38,818 nt of DNA, taken from Clostridium sp. DSM 8431 (GTDB lineage: Bacteria > Bacillota > Clostridia > Clostridiales > Clostridiaceae). This document shows positions 11,901 to 20,800 of the stretch, in pieces. Position numbers and translations under genes: made by a program. How positions within the stretch are numbered: the stretch's first letter is position 1; every line of letters starts with the position of its first letter. Where the stretch lies: NCBI RefSeq assembly GCF_900116755.1, contig NZ_FPBY01000007.1:1-38818 (forward strand), written 5' to 3'. The notes beneath the pieces were generated by a model. The model searched no databases. It saw only the letters and a program-made list of their open reading frames with translations, and was not told the origin of the DNA.

Positions 11901-13350
11901 CCCAGGCGCAGACTCTGCAAAGGAGTATTGGGAAGAACTATGCGCAGGGAAAGAAGCCTTTAAAGTTGTAGATTCTAGATGGGAAAACATAAAATACAGC
12001 AGCGTAGAAAATAAAAGAATAGAAAGCAGTTCAAAATTAAAATGGGGTGCATTTTTAGATAATATAGATGAATTTGATCCTAAACACTTCAAAATAAAAG
12101 AAGAGGATGCTATTTTTATGGACCCTGAACAGAGACTAGTGTTAAAACTTGCACAGGAACTTTTTGATAATGCAGGATACAGTAATGAAGAGATAAATGG
12201 AAAAAATATAAATGTTCTTATAGGTGCTAGCGATTCATCTTATATTAAGGTTCATAAGGATCAGGTTCCTCTTGAAAGATATAATCATATTTTAGTAGAT
12301 ATGATTACAAATATGATAGCTTCTCGCCTTTCTGATTATTTTAACTTAAAAGGTGAGTCTGCAGTTATAAATACTGCATGTTCTTCAGCATTAGTAGCTA
12401 TTCATAAGGCATGTCAAGATATACTTCTTGGAAAATGTGAAATGGCAATAGCAGGAGGAGTTAAACTGCTAGTAGATCCTTTTGAAGTTGCAGGCTTTAG
12501 TGAGGCTGGAATACTTTCAAAGGATGGAAAAGTTAGAGTATTTGATAAGGATGCTTCAGGAACTCTTTTAGGTGAAGGGGCAGGACTTGTATTATTGAAA
12601 GATTATGATAAAGCAGTTAAGGATGGAGATAATATTTTAAGTGTTATTGTAGGTACTGCTGCCAATAATGATGGTAAAACCATGGGACTAACAGTTCCAG
12701 ATAGAATTGGACAAAAAAATGTAATTATGTCTGCAATAAAGCAGAATAATATTGATGTTAATAAGATAAGGTACTTTGAAGCACATGGAACAGGAACCCT
12801 TCTTGGAGATCCAATAGAAATAAAGGCTGCTAGTGAAGCTTATGAGTGCTTTACAAATAAGAAAGGATACTGTGGGGTAGGTTCAGTTAAATCAAATATA
12901 GGACATCTTCTTCAGGCAGGAGGTATAGCTGGTTTTATAAAAATAGTATTATCAGCTTACAATAAAGAAATAGTTCCAACTCTTAATTGTAAAACTCCTC
13001 ATCCACGTTTTAGATTTGAAGAAACACCATTTTATATAGCTCAAAATAGAGAAAAAATAGAAGCAGAAAATGATACATTTTATGAAGCTATATCATCCTT
13101 TGGATTTGGAGGTACTAACTGTCATGCTATAATTGAAAACTTTGATGAGAAAAAATGTGAAGGTTATAAGAGAGTTAGATTCCCTCTAGGAAACATTAAA
13201 TGGAATAATAAAAAATACTGGCTTGGAAAAATACAGGATACTCAAAATCAAAAGGCAGATTACAGTCATTTGTTAAAAAAGATTATGAGTAAAGAATTAG
13301 ATCCTAAAGAGGCAACAAAAATTATTTTAAAATTTAAAGAGGGGGTGTAA
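2491..13350 (+). CDS. trans-AT polyketide synthase 1 (ACP-ACP-KS-DH-KR-cMT-ACP-KS-KR-ACP-KS)
   Basis: This 3619-aa cytosolic megasynthase builds the first part of the polyketide. Its domains, in order, are two N-terminal ACPs (Ser38, Ser122); KS1 (Cys338, His473, His513); DH (His752, Asp910); KR (NADPH motif near 1210, Ser1338, Tyr1351); C-methyltransferase (motif I at 1616-1622); ACP (Ser1865); KS2 (Cys2112, His2247, His2287); KR (2757 onward, Ser2886, Tyr2899); ACP (Ser3045); and KS3 (Cys3297, His3432, His3472) ending in a short helical tail. No AT follows any KS, so acyl units must come from the AT encoded just upstream. ATG 2491 follows a strong GGGGGAGAGGAG site. The protein ends after a KS with no partner domains, so module 3 is completed by the next protein, which starts 3 bases after this stop codon. 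The starter unit and its loading enzyme are not evident. Confidence 0.96.
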   Translation: MTKLEVKRLIANILSEILNLSHSKIERCTNFISMGMDSKTVVIFCEKLSKEFKQNIGIEVIYDYPSLAELSEYFASNITEEKYEGSSSFNIDDIINKTLNEVLGRNEFFNDKDTFYSIGLDSVKLVTFVEKVNKIFNLSLGVETIFDFPTIGEFKENIINNSNEYDKDLSNEESFTEQGEKIAVIGMSGKLGENENLNEYWETILKGKSTIKKIHREGWNVNDTYSVASLIPNIAKFDCEFFNISPREALRMDPQQRVLMEEVYKALEDSGYSKKKLERKKVGVFIGARASDYINKNVFKEHGIESQMFLGSDMGIMAGRIAYFYDLKGPCLTVDTACSSSLTALHLACESIRRKESSMAIVGSVFLMTDSDFLVEAAKTGILSESGECRTFDENADGTILGEGTGAVILKPLKDAIKDNDNIHAVICGTAMNQDGKTNGITAPSAVSQEELIKSSLKNANTKAEDIGYIEVHGTGTKLGDPIEINALTKTFRKETDKKEFCYIGSHKPCVGHTIALSGLAGVFKTISILEKSKIPPVCKFNELNHHINLKDSPFVINRESVNWLHENNKKHKAAVSSFGFSGTNCSVILEEWKNENDVISKEKNYVFPISGRTEKALNRKISDLKEFLINNKDAQIGSIARVLQEGRDHFTFRKAFIANSVENLINQIEGNSSYNFFDIDEEIKSLKERYEKGEDINWSFDNKNKLISMPSYPFEGEDYWLSTNLENKEVKNEDETFKKRVFKDDVFIRDHFIQGKNVMPGAGQIVYTLEFLKKKFKNDNLEIDNLNLFRPIVVNSDYTDFTFDLDEDLKKVEIKSHNGEVMTRAEVNLNTTYESYNNYINNENILSINAKTIRKKDFYDNLTLKKNAIYGDTLQVVEEIKWDKDYAYGTLNYSESAFKETEKIISILDGALQCLLVFYMDNDNMAVPFSFEKVKLLKEFTSEVKVQIERTDKDEYNLSIMNFKGEICAILKGITLKVLDKKFNLDLFVPKWKRIEAPKLDDTNLINKNILIIYSKDGVEVKNKLEELHKMNYVNSLIIDENVIQNINSFRNVDEIYYISKISKKEVDINSLRELEEAEILSLEPLYKIVKGMDDSFKERQLKFTVITNNSYGTDVSLCTNPYSALMFGFVKSMSKEYYNWNISLFDLNYNALLENDFEDVKYTACDGFNNGEYLISDGKIYSQELAVLEKPDIKINPYKNNGVYVVVGGTGGIGLEYCKHLAITAHAKIVVIGRREYDNEIKEKLRIIEDLGGEFVYYSLNIADENSLSSMISEVKRRWGAINGVIHSALVLRDMEIKKMDERDLYDVLDPKVKGTWNLYNSFKNENLDFMLVFSSCQSFVGNPSQSNYAAASSFQDSFVSFIALNSSFPVKLINWGYWGSVGVVSNEKYNKIMKMQGYTSIEINDGMKVIDTILSSFVDRVVAIKAEDEVYKAMGVNKKITINTNLKTALPISDENLLLNIISRDKDEEIIEFLKDLDILQNTAKSKLMDILDSGDIKKSKRFERLLTELLGMMSRSKERNLISFKDFNISNPKLEGFNKLISACLENYKEIINGQVLATDIMFPGGKSSLVEPIYKDNPLSDYCIEVISRMIDNIISTWKRDGNKEKIKIIEIGSGTGSTAEKVCKCLSKFLKVEYCYTDISRSFLNYGSRKFNDKYDFIEYKILDIEKDPLSQGFNQGDFDIVIATNVLHATTNISKVLRNVKSLMKANGLVLINEITKKQDYLTMTFGLLDGWWKYEDKTYREAGSPILSEENWRKLLYKEGFKDTKFIGLPVDSKDIWSQHVIVSKNNECIEVYKLERTSQISNNMNIESKEVKLEVKQDNINEIILEKVCSIVEKCLGLRHEQMDIHKPFVDMGSDSIISMEIITDINKELNLKLKAIVLYDYNNVYALTEYIAKKYKDHIESTFNIEEVEEIKEEVNKHSLNVEKSEIDINKNDIAIIGISGRFADYENVEEFWTGLCKGKDSVREIPKERWDVNKFYDKDINNYDKTNSKWCGWLENFDEFDPSFFNISGSEAKYMDPQQRIFLEECWMSLEDAGYTGEKLSKCRCGVFAGIMEGDYLKRLQSLNIKLEPQAFWGNDSSILASRISYLLNLHGPCLTLNTACSSSFVAIDLACKSILTGESDIAIAGGAYVSSTPNYYILSSNAGMFSPVGKCKTFDNDADGFVLGEGAGTIVLKSLEKAVNDGDYIYGVIKGSAMNQDGKTNGITAPNGIAQKELELEVYRNNNINPETITYVEAHGTGTKLGDPIEFQALTNSFREFTDKKEFCGIGSLKSNIGHLSAASGVASLIKVLMAFKHNLIPPTINFNKINDEIDLEDSPFYINTELREWKRMDDKNRRAAISSFGFSGTNVHLVVEEWPRENYAKGFIDSNKDFLFVFSAKSEERLRKYIVNFIDFIRLKERNKEEATYYNAANIAYSLQTGRKEMKYRMAVKADSIEDLIYKLNNYINEEILEDIFVGQADSYISSNNVLSGMMLKNASLEEMAKAWIKGIGVKWEELYEKLKVINVPLPKSVLLKKKYWIQGDIESRETKKEVFKDESINVDIYKAEWEEAILDLNLKDNSVVVIIDNDDRAFEYLKNNRKFRSIKFVLLVKDSLEIDESIRLLKERYESIDRIVNIADLSRRDDNVKEYSLFYLKLVQALKRNFNNKKINIIHAIKDSKDYTLVAQKALSGFAKTLKIENPNLSLKTVVLEENDIDLVINEIEDTKEVEVRYLNHKRMVKKLKAVEKDKKEITGELKEKGVYIITGGIGRLGNIIATNLAKEYKANLVICGRKDINSEIERSIDELKTYGARVYYYKTDISKYEEADKLIRDTLKAFGKINGVIHCAGTISKNLIWNKTSEDFETTLKSKVLGTINLDKALEDIDIDFFALFSSISSEIGTVYVSDYAYANSFMNYFAEFREIKKRRAVAKGKTIAMCWPLWRNGGMQIASEGQKYMKEKYGLEPLSSNEGWNVFKYLVRHEDSEAVIINDYNNKFALRLQEEKSKKTIGSTKTYLKGDYVQKTLIDICSKLFDLPESEIDIDSNFDEFGMDSIFMMKLLAEIETRFNTVVAPDTVSTYPTISKLEKYLMSLDIQVTDEPEEIEEIVEVQDVDFVEEKEETNFNNSLDSNKQGKKVAVIGLSLKFPGADSAKEYWEELCAGKEAFKVVDSRWENIKYSSVENKRIESSSKLKWGAFLDNIDEFDPKHFKIKEEDAIFMDPEQRLVLKLAQELFDNAGYSNEEINGKNINVLIGASDSSYIKVHKDQVPLERYNHILVDMITNMIASRLSDYFNLKGESAVINTACSSALVAIHKACQDILLGKCEMAIAGGVKLLVDPFEVAGFSEAGILSKDGKVRVFDKDASGTLLGEGAGLVLLKDYDKAVKDGDNILSVIVGTAANNDGKTMGLTVPDRIGQKNVIMSAIKQNNIDVNKIRYFEAHGTGTLLGDPIEIKAASEAYECFTNKKGYCGVGSVKSNIGHLLQAGGIAGFIKIVLSAYNKEIVPTLNCKTPHPRFRFEETPFYIAQNREKIEAENDTFYEAISSFGFGGTNCHAIIENFDEKKCEGYKRVRFPLGNIKWNNKKYWLGKIQDTQNQKADYSHLLKKIMSKELDPKEATKIILKFKEGV
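3031..8205 (+). other. PKS1 module 1: KS-DH-KR-cMT-ACP
   Basis: KS1 has the Cys-His-His triad, although the usual KSNIGH segment reads HKPCVGH. The DH has a complete H-x3-G-x4-P motif (His752 to Pro761) and Asp910 in DGALQ, so it should be active. The KR has a GGTGGIG nucleotide-binding loop and the Ser1338/Tyr1351 pair. The position four residues after the Tyr is Ser where Asn is usual. The C-methyltransferase carries EIGSGTG and NVLHAT. The expected product is an alpha-methyl, alpha,beta-unsaturated intermediate. Confidence 0.85.
8314..11742 (+). other. PKS1 module 2: KS-KR-ACP
   Basis: KS2 has all three catalytic residues (Cys2112, His2247, His2287) with canonical KSNIGH. The KR (TGGIGRLG loop, Ser2886, Tyr2899, Asn2903) should give a beta-hydroxyl. 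The ACP serine is Ser3045. The module has no DH of its own. Together with the following KS and split DH it matches the dehydrating-bimodule layout known from trans-AT systems. Confidence 0.85.
11866..13350 (+). other. PKS1 C-terminal KS3 with docking-like tail (first half of split module 3)
   Basis: KS3 has Cys3297 in NTACSS, His3432 in EAHGTGT and His3472 in KSNIGH. By motif it is not an obviously non-elongating KS. After a short post-KS linker the chain ends in a predicted helical segment of about 30 residues rich in Leu, Lys and Glu. This resembles the helical docking elements found where trans-AT modules are split after a KS. Docking with the next protein is an inference. Confidence 0.75.
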
Positions 13351-13353
13351 CTT

Positions 13354-14811
13354 TTGGAAGTTTTGGATATTTTAAATAATTTAAATAGTGGCAAAATCGA
13401 TATGAAGTATGCACAGTTATTACTAGAAGATGAAGTTGAGGAAGAAAAAACTTTAGAAGGACAATATAAAATAAACTTTAATTCTTCAGATGACTATGTT
13501 AAAGACCACATAGTTAATGGTGAAAAGATACTTTTAGGTGTTACTTATATTGGAAGTACTTTAAATCTTCTTAAGGATAAGGGATATTATTTTGATAATA
13601 TACAGCTAAAAAATATCATATTGAAAAAAGCAATTATATTAGATGAGGGAAAAACAGCTGAGATATGCACATCTGTAGAGGATGAAGGTAAAAGCATAAG
13701 GGTATATAATTCTTTAAATGAAGAAGCAGCAAGTATGGATATAAAGAAAAATTCAGAAGTATATCCAAGGCCTAAGCTTGATTTTAGCAATATTAAACAT
13801 AAAAAAATATTATCTGGAGAATCAATATATTCATTAGATAATGAATTAAAAATAATTCATGGAAAGTCTTTAAGGACAATTGATGAAATTATTGTTTTAA
13901 ATGATAAGGAGTGTATTAGTAAATTATCATTAAAAAATACTGAGGAAAGGTTTAAAAAATGGCCTATCCATCCAGCTTTCATAGAGGCAGCCTCTATGAG
14001 CTGGATTCATATAGTACCTAAAGATGTATTAAAGACTTTTATACCACTTTCAATTAAATCAGTAGATATTTTTGATTTTTTAGCTTCAGATAATGCTTAT
14101 AGCAAGGTTGAAGTTGTAAAGGTAAAGAAGGATTTAATTGAATTAAATATAGATTTGTATGATGAAAATAAAGTGCCTGTATTAAAGTTAAATGGCTTTG
14201 TATTAAAGTATTTTGGGAAAAGCAATAATAATGAGAAAAAGCATAATTTTAAGATAGATGAAGAAATAAAAAGATATATTCTAAATCATATTATTAAAAT
14301 AGGTAACTTAGATGAAAAGGAAATAGATTTAAGTAAAAATTTTATGGAAATAGGTTTAGATTCTATTAAGCTTTTAGAGCTTGCAAAAAAAATAGAGCAG
14401 GAAATAGGAATTGAATTATATCCAACATTATTCTTTGAATATGAAAATGTAGAAGAATTAACTGAGTATTTCTTAAAGGAGCATAAGAATAATTTTAGTG
14501 AGTATTTAAGTAAGGGCTTAAGTGAAAATATAAAAGATCATGCTTTTGAAGGTGACATTAATAGTGAAATATCAAATTATATAATGGAAAAAATAATTAA
14601 AGTTAATCCAAGTCTTAAGGAAGCTATAGACTTTGAAAAAAATTTCATGGAAATAGGCTTAGATTCTGTTCAACTTTTAGATTTATCTAAAGATATAGAA
14701 AAGGAAATAGGAATTGAATTATATCCAACATTGTTTTTTGAATATCAAAATGTAATGGAGCTTACAGAATATTTTCTAGAAAACCATAAAGAAGAATTTA
14801 AAAAGTATTTT
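13354..14811 (+). other. PKS2 second half of split module 3: docking-DH-like-ACP-ACP
   Basis: The first 27 residues look like a helical docking element resembling the tail of PKS1. The DH-like fold keeps His52 and Gly56, but Leu61 stands where the H-x3-G-x4-P motif has Pro, and HPAFIE places Glu211 where the catalytic Asp is expected. It may be a double-bond isomerase-type DH* or a weak or inactive dehydratase. The two ACPs (Ser337, Ser438) share long nearly identical stretches, suggesting a recent duplication or conversion. Confidence 0.75.
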
Positions 14812-17800
14812 AACTTTGAGGAAGATAGCAGAAGTGATTTTAATTTAGAAAATAATTATGAGATAGAGGATACAGAATTTAAGGAAACTTTAGATAATGA
14901 AGATTATGAAGCGGATGAAGACATCGCAATTATTGGAATTGGAGGGATGTTACCTGAATCTTCAAATATTAATGAGTTCTGGAACAACATGTTACAGAAA
15001 AAAGATATGATTAAAGAAATTCCAAAGGACCATTTTGATTATAAAAAGTGGTATGACGAAAGAATACAGTATCCAGATAAGCTTTACTGCAAGTATGGAA
15101 GTTTTATTAAAGATGTGGATAAGTTTGATGCAAAGTTCTTTGGTGTTTCTAAAATAGAAGCAGAAGTTATGGACCCACAGCTTAGAAAACTTTTAGAAGT
15201 TACTCATAATGCTTTAGAAGATTCGGGATATATAAATAAAATTAAAGGAAGTAATACAGGATATTATGTAGGAACATGCTTTCATGATTATTTATACGAA
15301 TTATTAAAGTCTGGCAGAAGAGTGGGACCTTATGATGGAACAGGTAATGCAGCTACCATGCTTTCTAATTACCCATCCTTTTATTATGATTTAAAAGGTC
15401 CAAGCATCTCTGTAGATACTGCATGTTCATCATCTTTAGTTGCTTTGCACTTAGCCTGCACTGCAATTAATAATAAAGAATGTGATATGGCTATTGTAAC
15501 TGGTGTTAATCTTTTGCTTAGTCCATGGCACTATGTTTATTTCTCTAGTACTGGAGCTTTATCTAAAAGTGGAAGATGTCATACCTTTGACAGCAAAGCA
15601 GATGGATATGTTCCAGGTGAAGCTGTAGCTGCATTTGTTATAAAGCCATTAAAAAAGGCTAAAGAGGATAAGGACAATATTTATGCAGTAATTAAAGGAA
15701 GTGCAGTTAATCATGGAGGACATGCCTCAAATATAACAGCTCCTAACATAAAGAGAGAAACAGAAGTAATATGTAAGGCTTGGAATAAGGCAGGAATAAA
15801 CCCAGATAGAATTAATTTTATAGAGACTCATGGAACTGGAACTAAACTAGGAGACCCTATTGAAGTTGAAGCTATTAAGTCAAGCTTTAAGAAATTAAAT
15901 AGAGGTAATAATAAATGCTTTATTAGTTCTGCAAAAGCAAGTATTGGACATACAGAAGGAGCCGCAGGATTAGTAGGTATTTTAAGGGTCATTCTTGCAA
16001 TGAAGAGTAAGATAATCCCTGCTATGCCAAAATATGAAGAGATGAATCCTCTTATTAATATTAAAGATACGCCTCTAGTAATTAATAAAGAAGCTACCTT
16101 CTGGGAAAGGGTAAATGATGAGCCTAGAGCAGCAGGAGTTAGTGCCTTTGGTATTGGGGGAACTTATGCTCATGTAGTTATTGAAGAATATAATAATGAT
16201 GCTTCTAAGGCTGAAGAAAATACACTTCCAGAGATTATTACTTTATCAGCTAAAAATAAAGAATCATTAAATAAACAAGTTCAAAATTTATATGATTATT
16301 TAAGTGAGAATGAAGATATTTCTTTAAGTGATGTAAGTTATACATTAAATACAGGAAGAGAAAATTATAATGAACGTATTGCAATAATAGCAGACAATAT
16401 GAAAGATTTATTATCTAAGTTAAAGATAATACTTTTAAAAGAAGATAGAAATAATGAAGATATATGTTTGGGTAATGCACAAAAGGAGTATGCTAAGTCC
16501 TTTGTAAAAAGTAATGATTTAAAAGAATTAATAGAAAAGTGGACTGTAGGTTATTTAATTGACTGGTCAAAATATTATGAAGGAAGAGAAGGAAGAATAA
16601 TATCCCTTCCAACTTATTCTTTTGATGAAAAATTATATTGGGCCAAAGAAGTTGTTAGAAACTTAGATGAAGAAGATAGAGCTGATAATATTGTAAATAC
16701 TATTGTAGGAAATAGCTATGATGTAAAAGATAATATAGCTGAATTTGATGTAAAGTTAGATGGAAATGAGTTCTATTTAAATGAGCATAAACTTCATGGT
16801 GAAAAAGTATTAGTTGGAGCTGCATTTATTGAAATGTCCTTAGAAGCTTTAAATGTAATACGCTCTAAGGAAAACTTTAAACTTAGAAATATTCAATGGT
16901 ATAGAACTATTAGTTTTAAGGAAGATAAAAAGAATTTTAAATTAAGAATAGATAAAGAAAAAAAAGTAATAACTATTCTTTCAAAGGATTTAAATATAAC
17001 TTACTTCAAAGCAGAATTTGAAGAAAATTTAGATGAAGGACATAGGATAGATATTCCAAATAAAAATGAAGCTAAGTATAAGTTTAGTGGAATGAAGAAA
17101 AATGAAGATATATATATAAATTTTGAAAGTTTAGGATTGAATCTTGGAAAGTCTTTTAGAGTTGTAGAGGAATTTTATTACAATGATGAAAATGCTGTAT
17201 CCTTCATAAATTCAAGTTTAGATGCTAATTTATACAAGATGCATCCAGCACTATTAGACGGTTCATTCCATGGTGTAAGTGCCTTTTTCTTAGATGAAAA
17301 GGAAAGTATAAATGTTCCTTTCTCAGTAGGAGAAGTAAAGCTATTTAATGACTTTGAAAAATCTATGGTGGTATTTCTAAAGCGTACAAAGAAAAATATA
17401 AATAGTCATATTAATACCTTTGATATAGATATTTACTCAACTAATGGAAAAGCTATTGCAAGTATACGTGATTTTTCAGCAAGGAAAATACTAAAAAAAG
17501 ATGTAGAAACTCAAAAGGAAAGTAAGGAAATAGAGACTACCTATATAACAAGTATAGTTAAGGAAACAGATAGTTTACAAAGAAATAGTGATATATGGAA
17601 AAGAGGAGTTTTAGTATTTAGCGAAACTCATGATTTTGATAAAAGGCTTATTTATGAAAAATATGATACTGATTTAATAGTTATAGTAAATAAGGGTAAA
17701 GAATTTAGAAAGATAAAAAATAACCACTATGAAATAAACCCACATAGTAAAGAGGATTATAAATTATTATGGCAGGATATAAAAAATGATTTGGTAAATA

Positions 17801-20800
17801 TTACTTCAATAATATATTTTGCAAGGGAAGTAAAGAACTTTAATAAAGACAATTTAATATCAGAGTATTTAGAAAAAGGTCCATTAGAGTATATGTATAT
17901 ATGCCAGACTATTTCTAAGTTTAAGCTAAATAATAACCTAAATATATATTACTTATATCATTTTAAAGATGAAGATGAAGATATAATTCATGAAGCCCTA
18001 CTTAGCATGTCTAAATCTATAAAGAGAGAAAACAAAAAGTTAAGGCTTAAGATAATTGGATATGATGAAGGAGTAGGTAATAAAGATTTATATAATATTT
18101 TAGATAGTGAGTCTCAAACAGAAGATTTAGATGTAGTCTACAAGGAAAATAAAAGGTATAAGAGAGTTTTTGTTCCATTAAAGGATGATAAAAAAATAGT
18201 CTCAAATATAAAAGAAGGATCAGTTATTTTAATTACTGGTGGCAATGGAACTATTGGATTTGAAATGGCAAAATATTTTGCTAAAAACTATAAAGCAAAG
18301 CTAGTTTTAATAGGAAGAAGAATTATTGATGATATAAGTAGAGTTTATGAGGAAATTAAGTCATTAGGTGGAGAGTGTATATATTATCGTGCTGATGTGT
18401 GTAAGGCAGATGATATGAAAAGAATAATAGAAAAGGCAAAATTAAATTTTGGATCTATTGATGGAATTATTCATTGTGCTGGAATAATAAAAGATAGAAG
18501 CTTTATGTTTAAAGATATAGAAGAGGTTGATGAAGTTTTAGCACCAAAGATATATGGAAGCATGATTTTAGATTCAATTACAAAGAATGAAAACTTAAGC
18601 TTTTTTATAACTATATCTTCAGTATCAGCAGTTATTGGAAGTGTTGGTCAGTGTGATTATGCTTATGCTAATAGCTTTATGGACAAGTTCTGTGAGTATA
18701 GAAATAAGAAAGTTTTAATGGGAGATAGAGCTGGACATTCATTATCAATAAATTATTCCTTTTGGAAAGATGGAGGAATGAAACTGCCTAAGGAAGTTTT
18801 AGAAAAGTATGAAGCTGAGTTAGGACTACTACCAATTTCTAAAGAAATAGCCTTAAAAACATTAGAATATGGATTAAGTAAAAAAGTTAATCATATATGT
18901 GTTATGCGTGGAGTACCAAGCAAGATGAAAACATCTTTAAATGATATTAAGTGGAGTGATAAAGAATATATTGTTCCTATATCAAAGGGAGTGAATAGAA
19001 GAATGAAGGTAACTGAAAATTTACTTAAAGAAGAGCTTAGAAATATTTTAACAAACTTAGCAAAAGAAGATGATGTAGACATAAGAGATGATATAAAAAT
19101 AGAAGAGTATGGAATAAACTCTATTGGCTATGCTGAATTTGCAAATGAGGTAAATGAAAAGTTAAATATAGATATTTCTCCTGCTATTTTCTTCTCTAAT
19201 CCTTCTATTGCAGAGCTAGCAAAGGAAATAATTAAAGAATATCCAAGCATTTTTGAAGATATAAAGGAAACAGATAAGGAAGAAAAGTTATTAGATTATG
19301 ATATGACATTAAAAGAGGATAACTATTATGAGGAGGCAGTTCCAATAGTTAACAAAAAAGATAGTGTTAATTTAAATACTGATGTAGCTATTATAGGAAT
19401 GGATTGTGTATTTCCTGGGGCTAAAGATGCAGATAGTTTTTGGGAAAATTTAAGAAGTGGAAAAGAATCTATAGTTGAAATTCCTAAAAGTAGATGGGAC
19501 TTTAGAGATTACTTAGAAGATAGTGATTCAGTAAAATGGGGTGGCTTTATTGAAGATGTAGATGTTTTTGATAACAAGTTTTTCAAAGTTACTCCAAGAG
19601 AAGCAGAGCAAATGGATCCTCAACAAAGACTTTTCTTAAAGATGGTATGGAGAAGTATTGAAGATAGTGGACATTCACCTAAGGAACTTTCAGGAAAGAA
19701 TGTAGGAGTATTTGTAGGAGCATCAAGTTATGATTATATGGATTTAATGAGAACTAATAATAATGAAGTTGAAGCTTATACCTCTCTAGGAAACTCTCAT
19801 TCTATGATTGCTAATAGAGTGTCGTATTTCTTAAATTTACATGGCCCTAGTGAAGCAATAGATACTGCTTGTTCTAGTTCTTTAGTAGCAATATCTAGAG
19901 CTGTAGAATTATTAAAAAATGGAGATTGTGAATATGCCATTGCAGGTGGAATTAATTTAATGTTAAGTCCTACATTACATCAGTCCTTTGAAAAGGCAGG
20001 AATGTTAAGTAAGAAAGGTCACTGTAGTACTTTTGACAAAGATGCTGATGGATATGTTAGAGGAGAAGGGGGAGGAGTAGTCTTACTTAAACCTCTAGAT
20101 AAAGCAATAAGAGATAAAGATAATATCTATGCTGTAATAAAGGGAACATCAGTAAATCATGGAGGAAGAGCAAACTTTATAACTGCACCTAACCCTGATG
20201 CCCAGGCAGAACTTATAACTTCATGTTATGAAAAGGCAGGTATTGATTTTTCAACAATTAAATATATTGAAACTCATGGAACAGGAACTTCCCTTGGAGA
20301 TGCAGTTGAAATAGCTGGATTAAATAAAGCTTATAAAAATTCTTTATCAAAACATAATAAGGTTTACGGAGAAGATTCAAAATGTCTTATTGGTTCAGTA
20401 AAAACTAATATTGGTCACTTAGAAGCTGCTTCAGGAATGGCAAGTTTAATAAAATCAATTTTAATATTAAAAAATGAAGAAATAGTACCTCATTTAAATG
20501 TTAAAGAGATTAATCCTAATTTAAATCTAGAAAAAAGCCATTTTACTATTGTAAATAAGCTTACTAGTTGGAAGGCTCATTATGAAACTCCAAGAAGAAT
20601 TGGAATTAGTTCTTTTGGATTTGGAGGAACTAATGCTCATTTAATATTAGAAGATTATAAAAATAGCTTTGACAAAAGATTTGATGAAAATAGAGATAAA
20701 ACTCATATATTCACTTTCTCTTCAATGTCTGAAGAAAGCCTAAAGGAATATATGAAAGAATTTGATTCCTTCTTAGAAAATGAGGGAAGTAATTATACAT

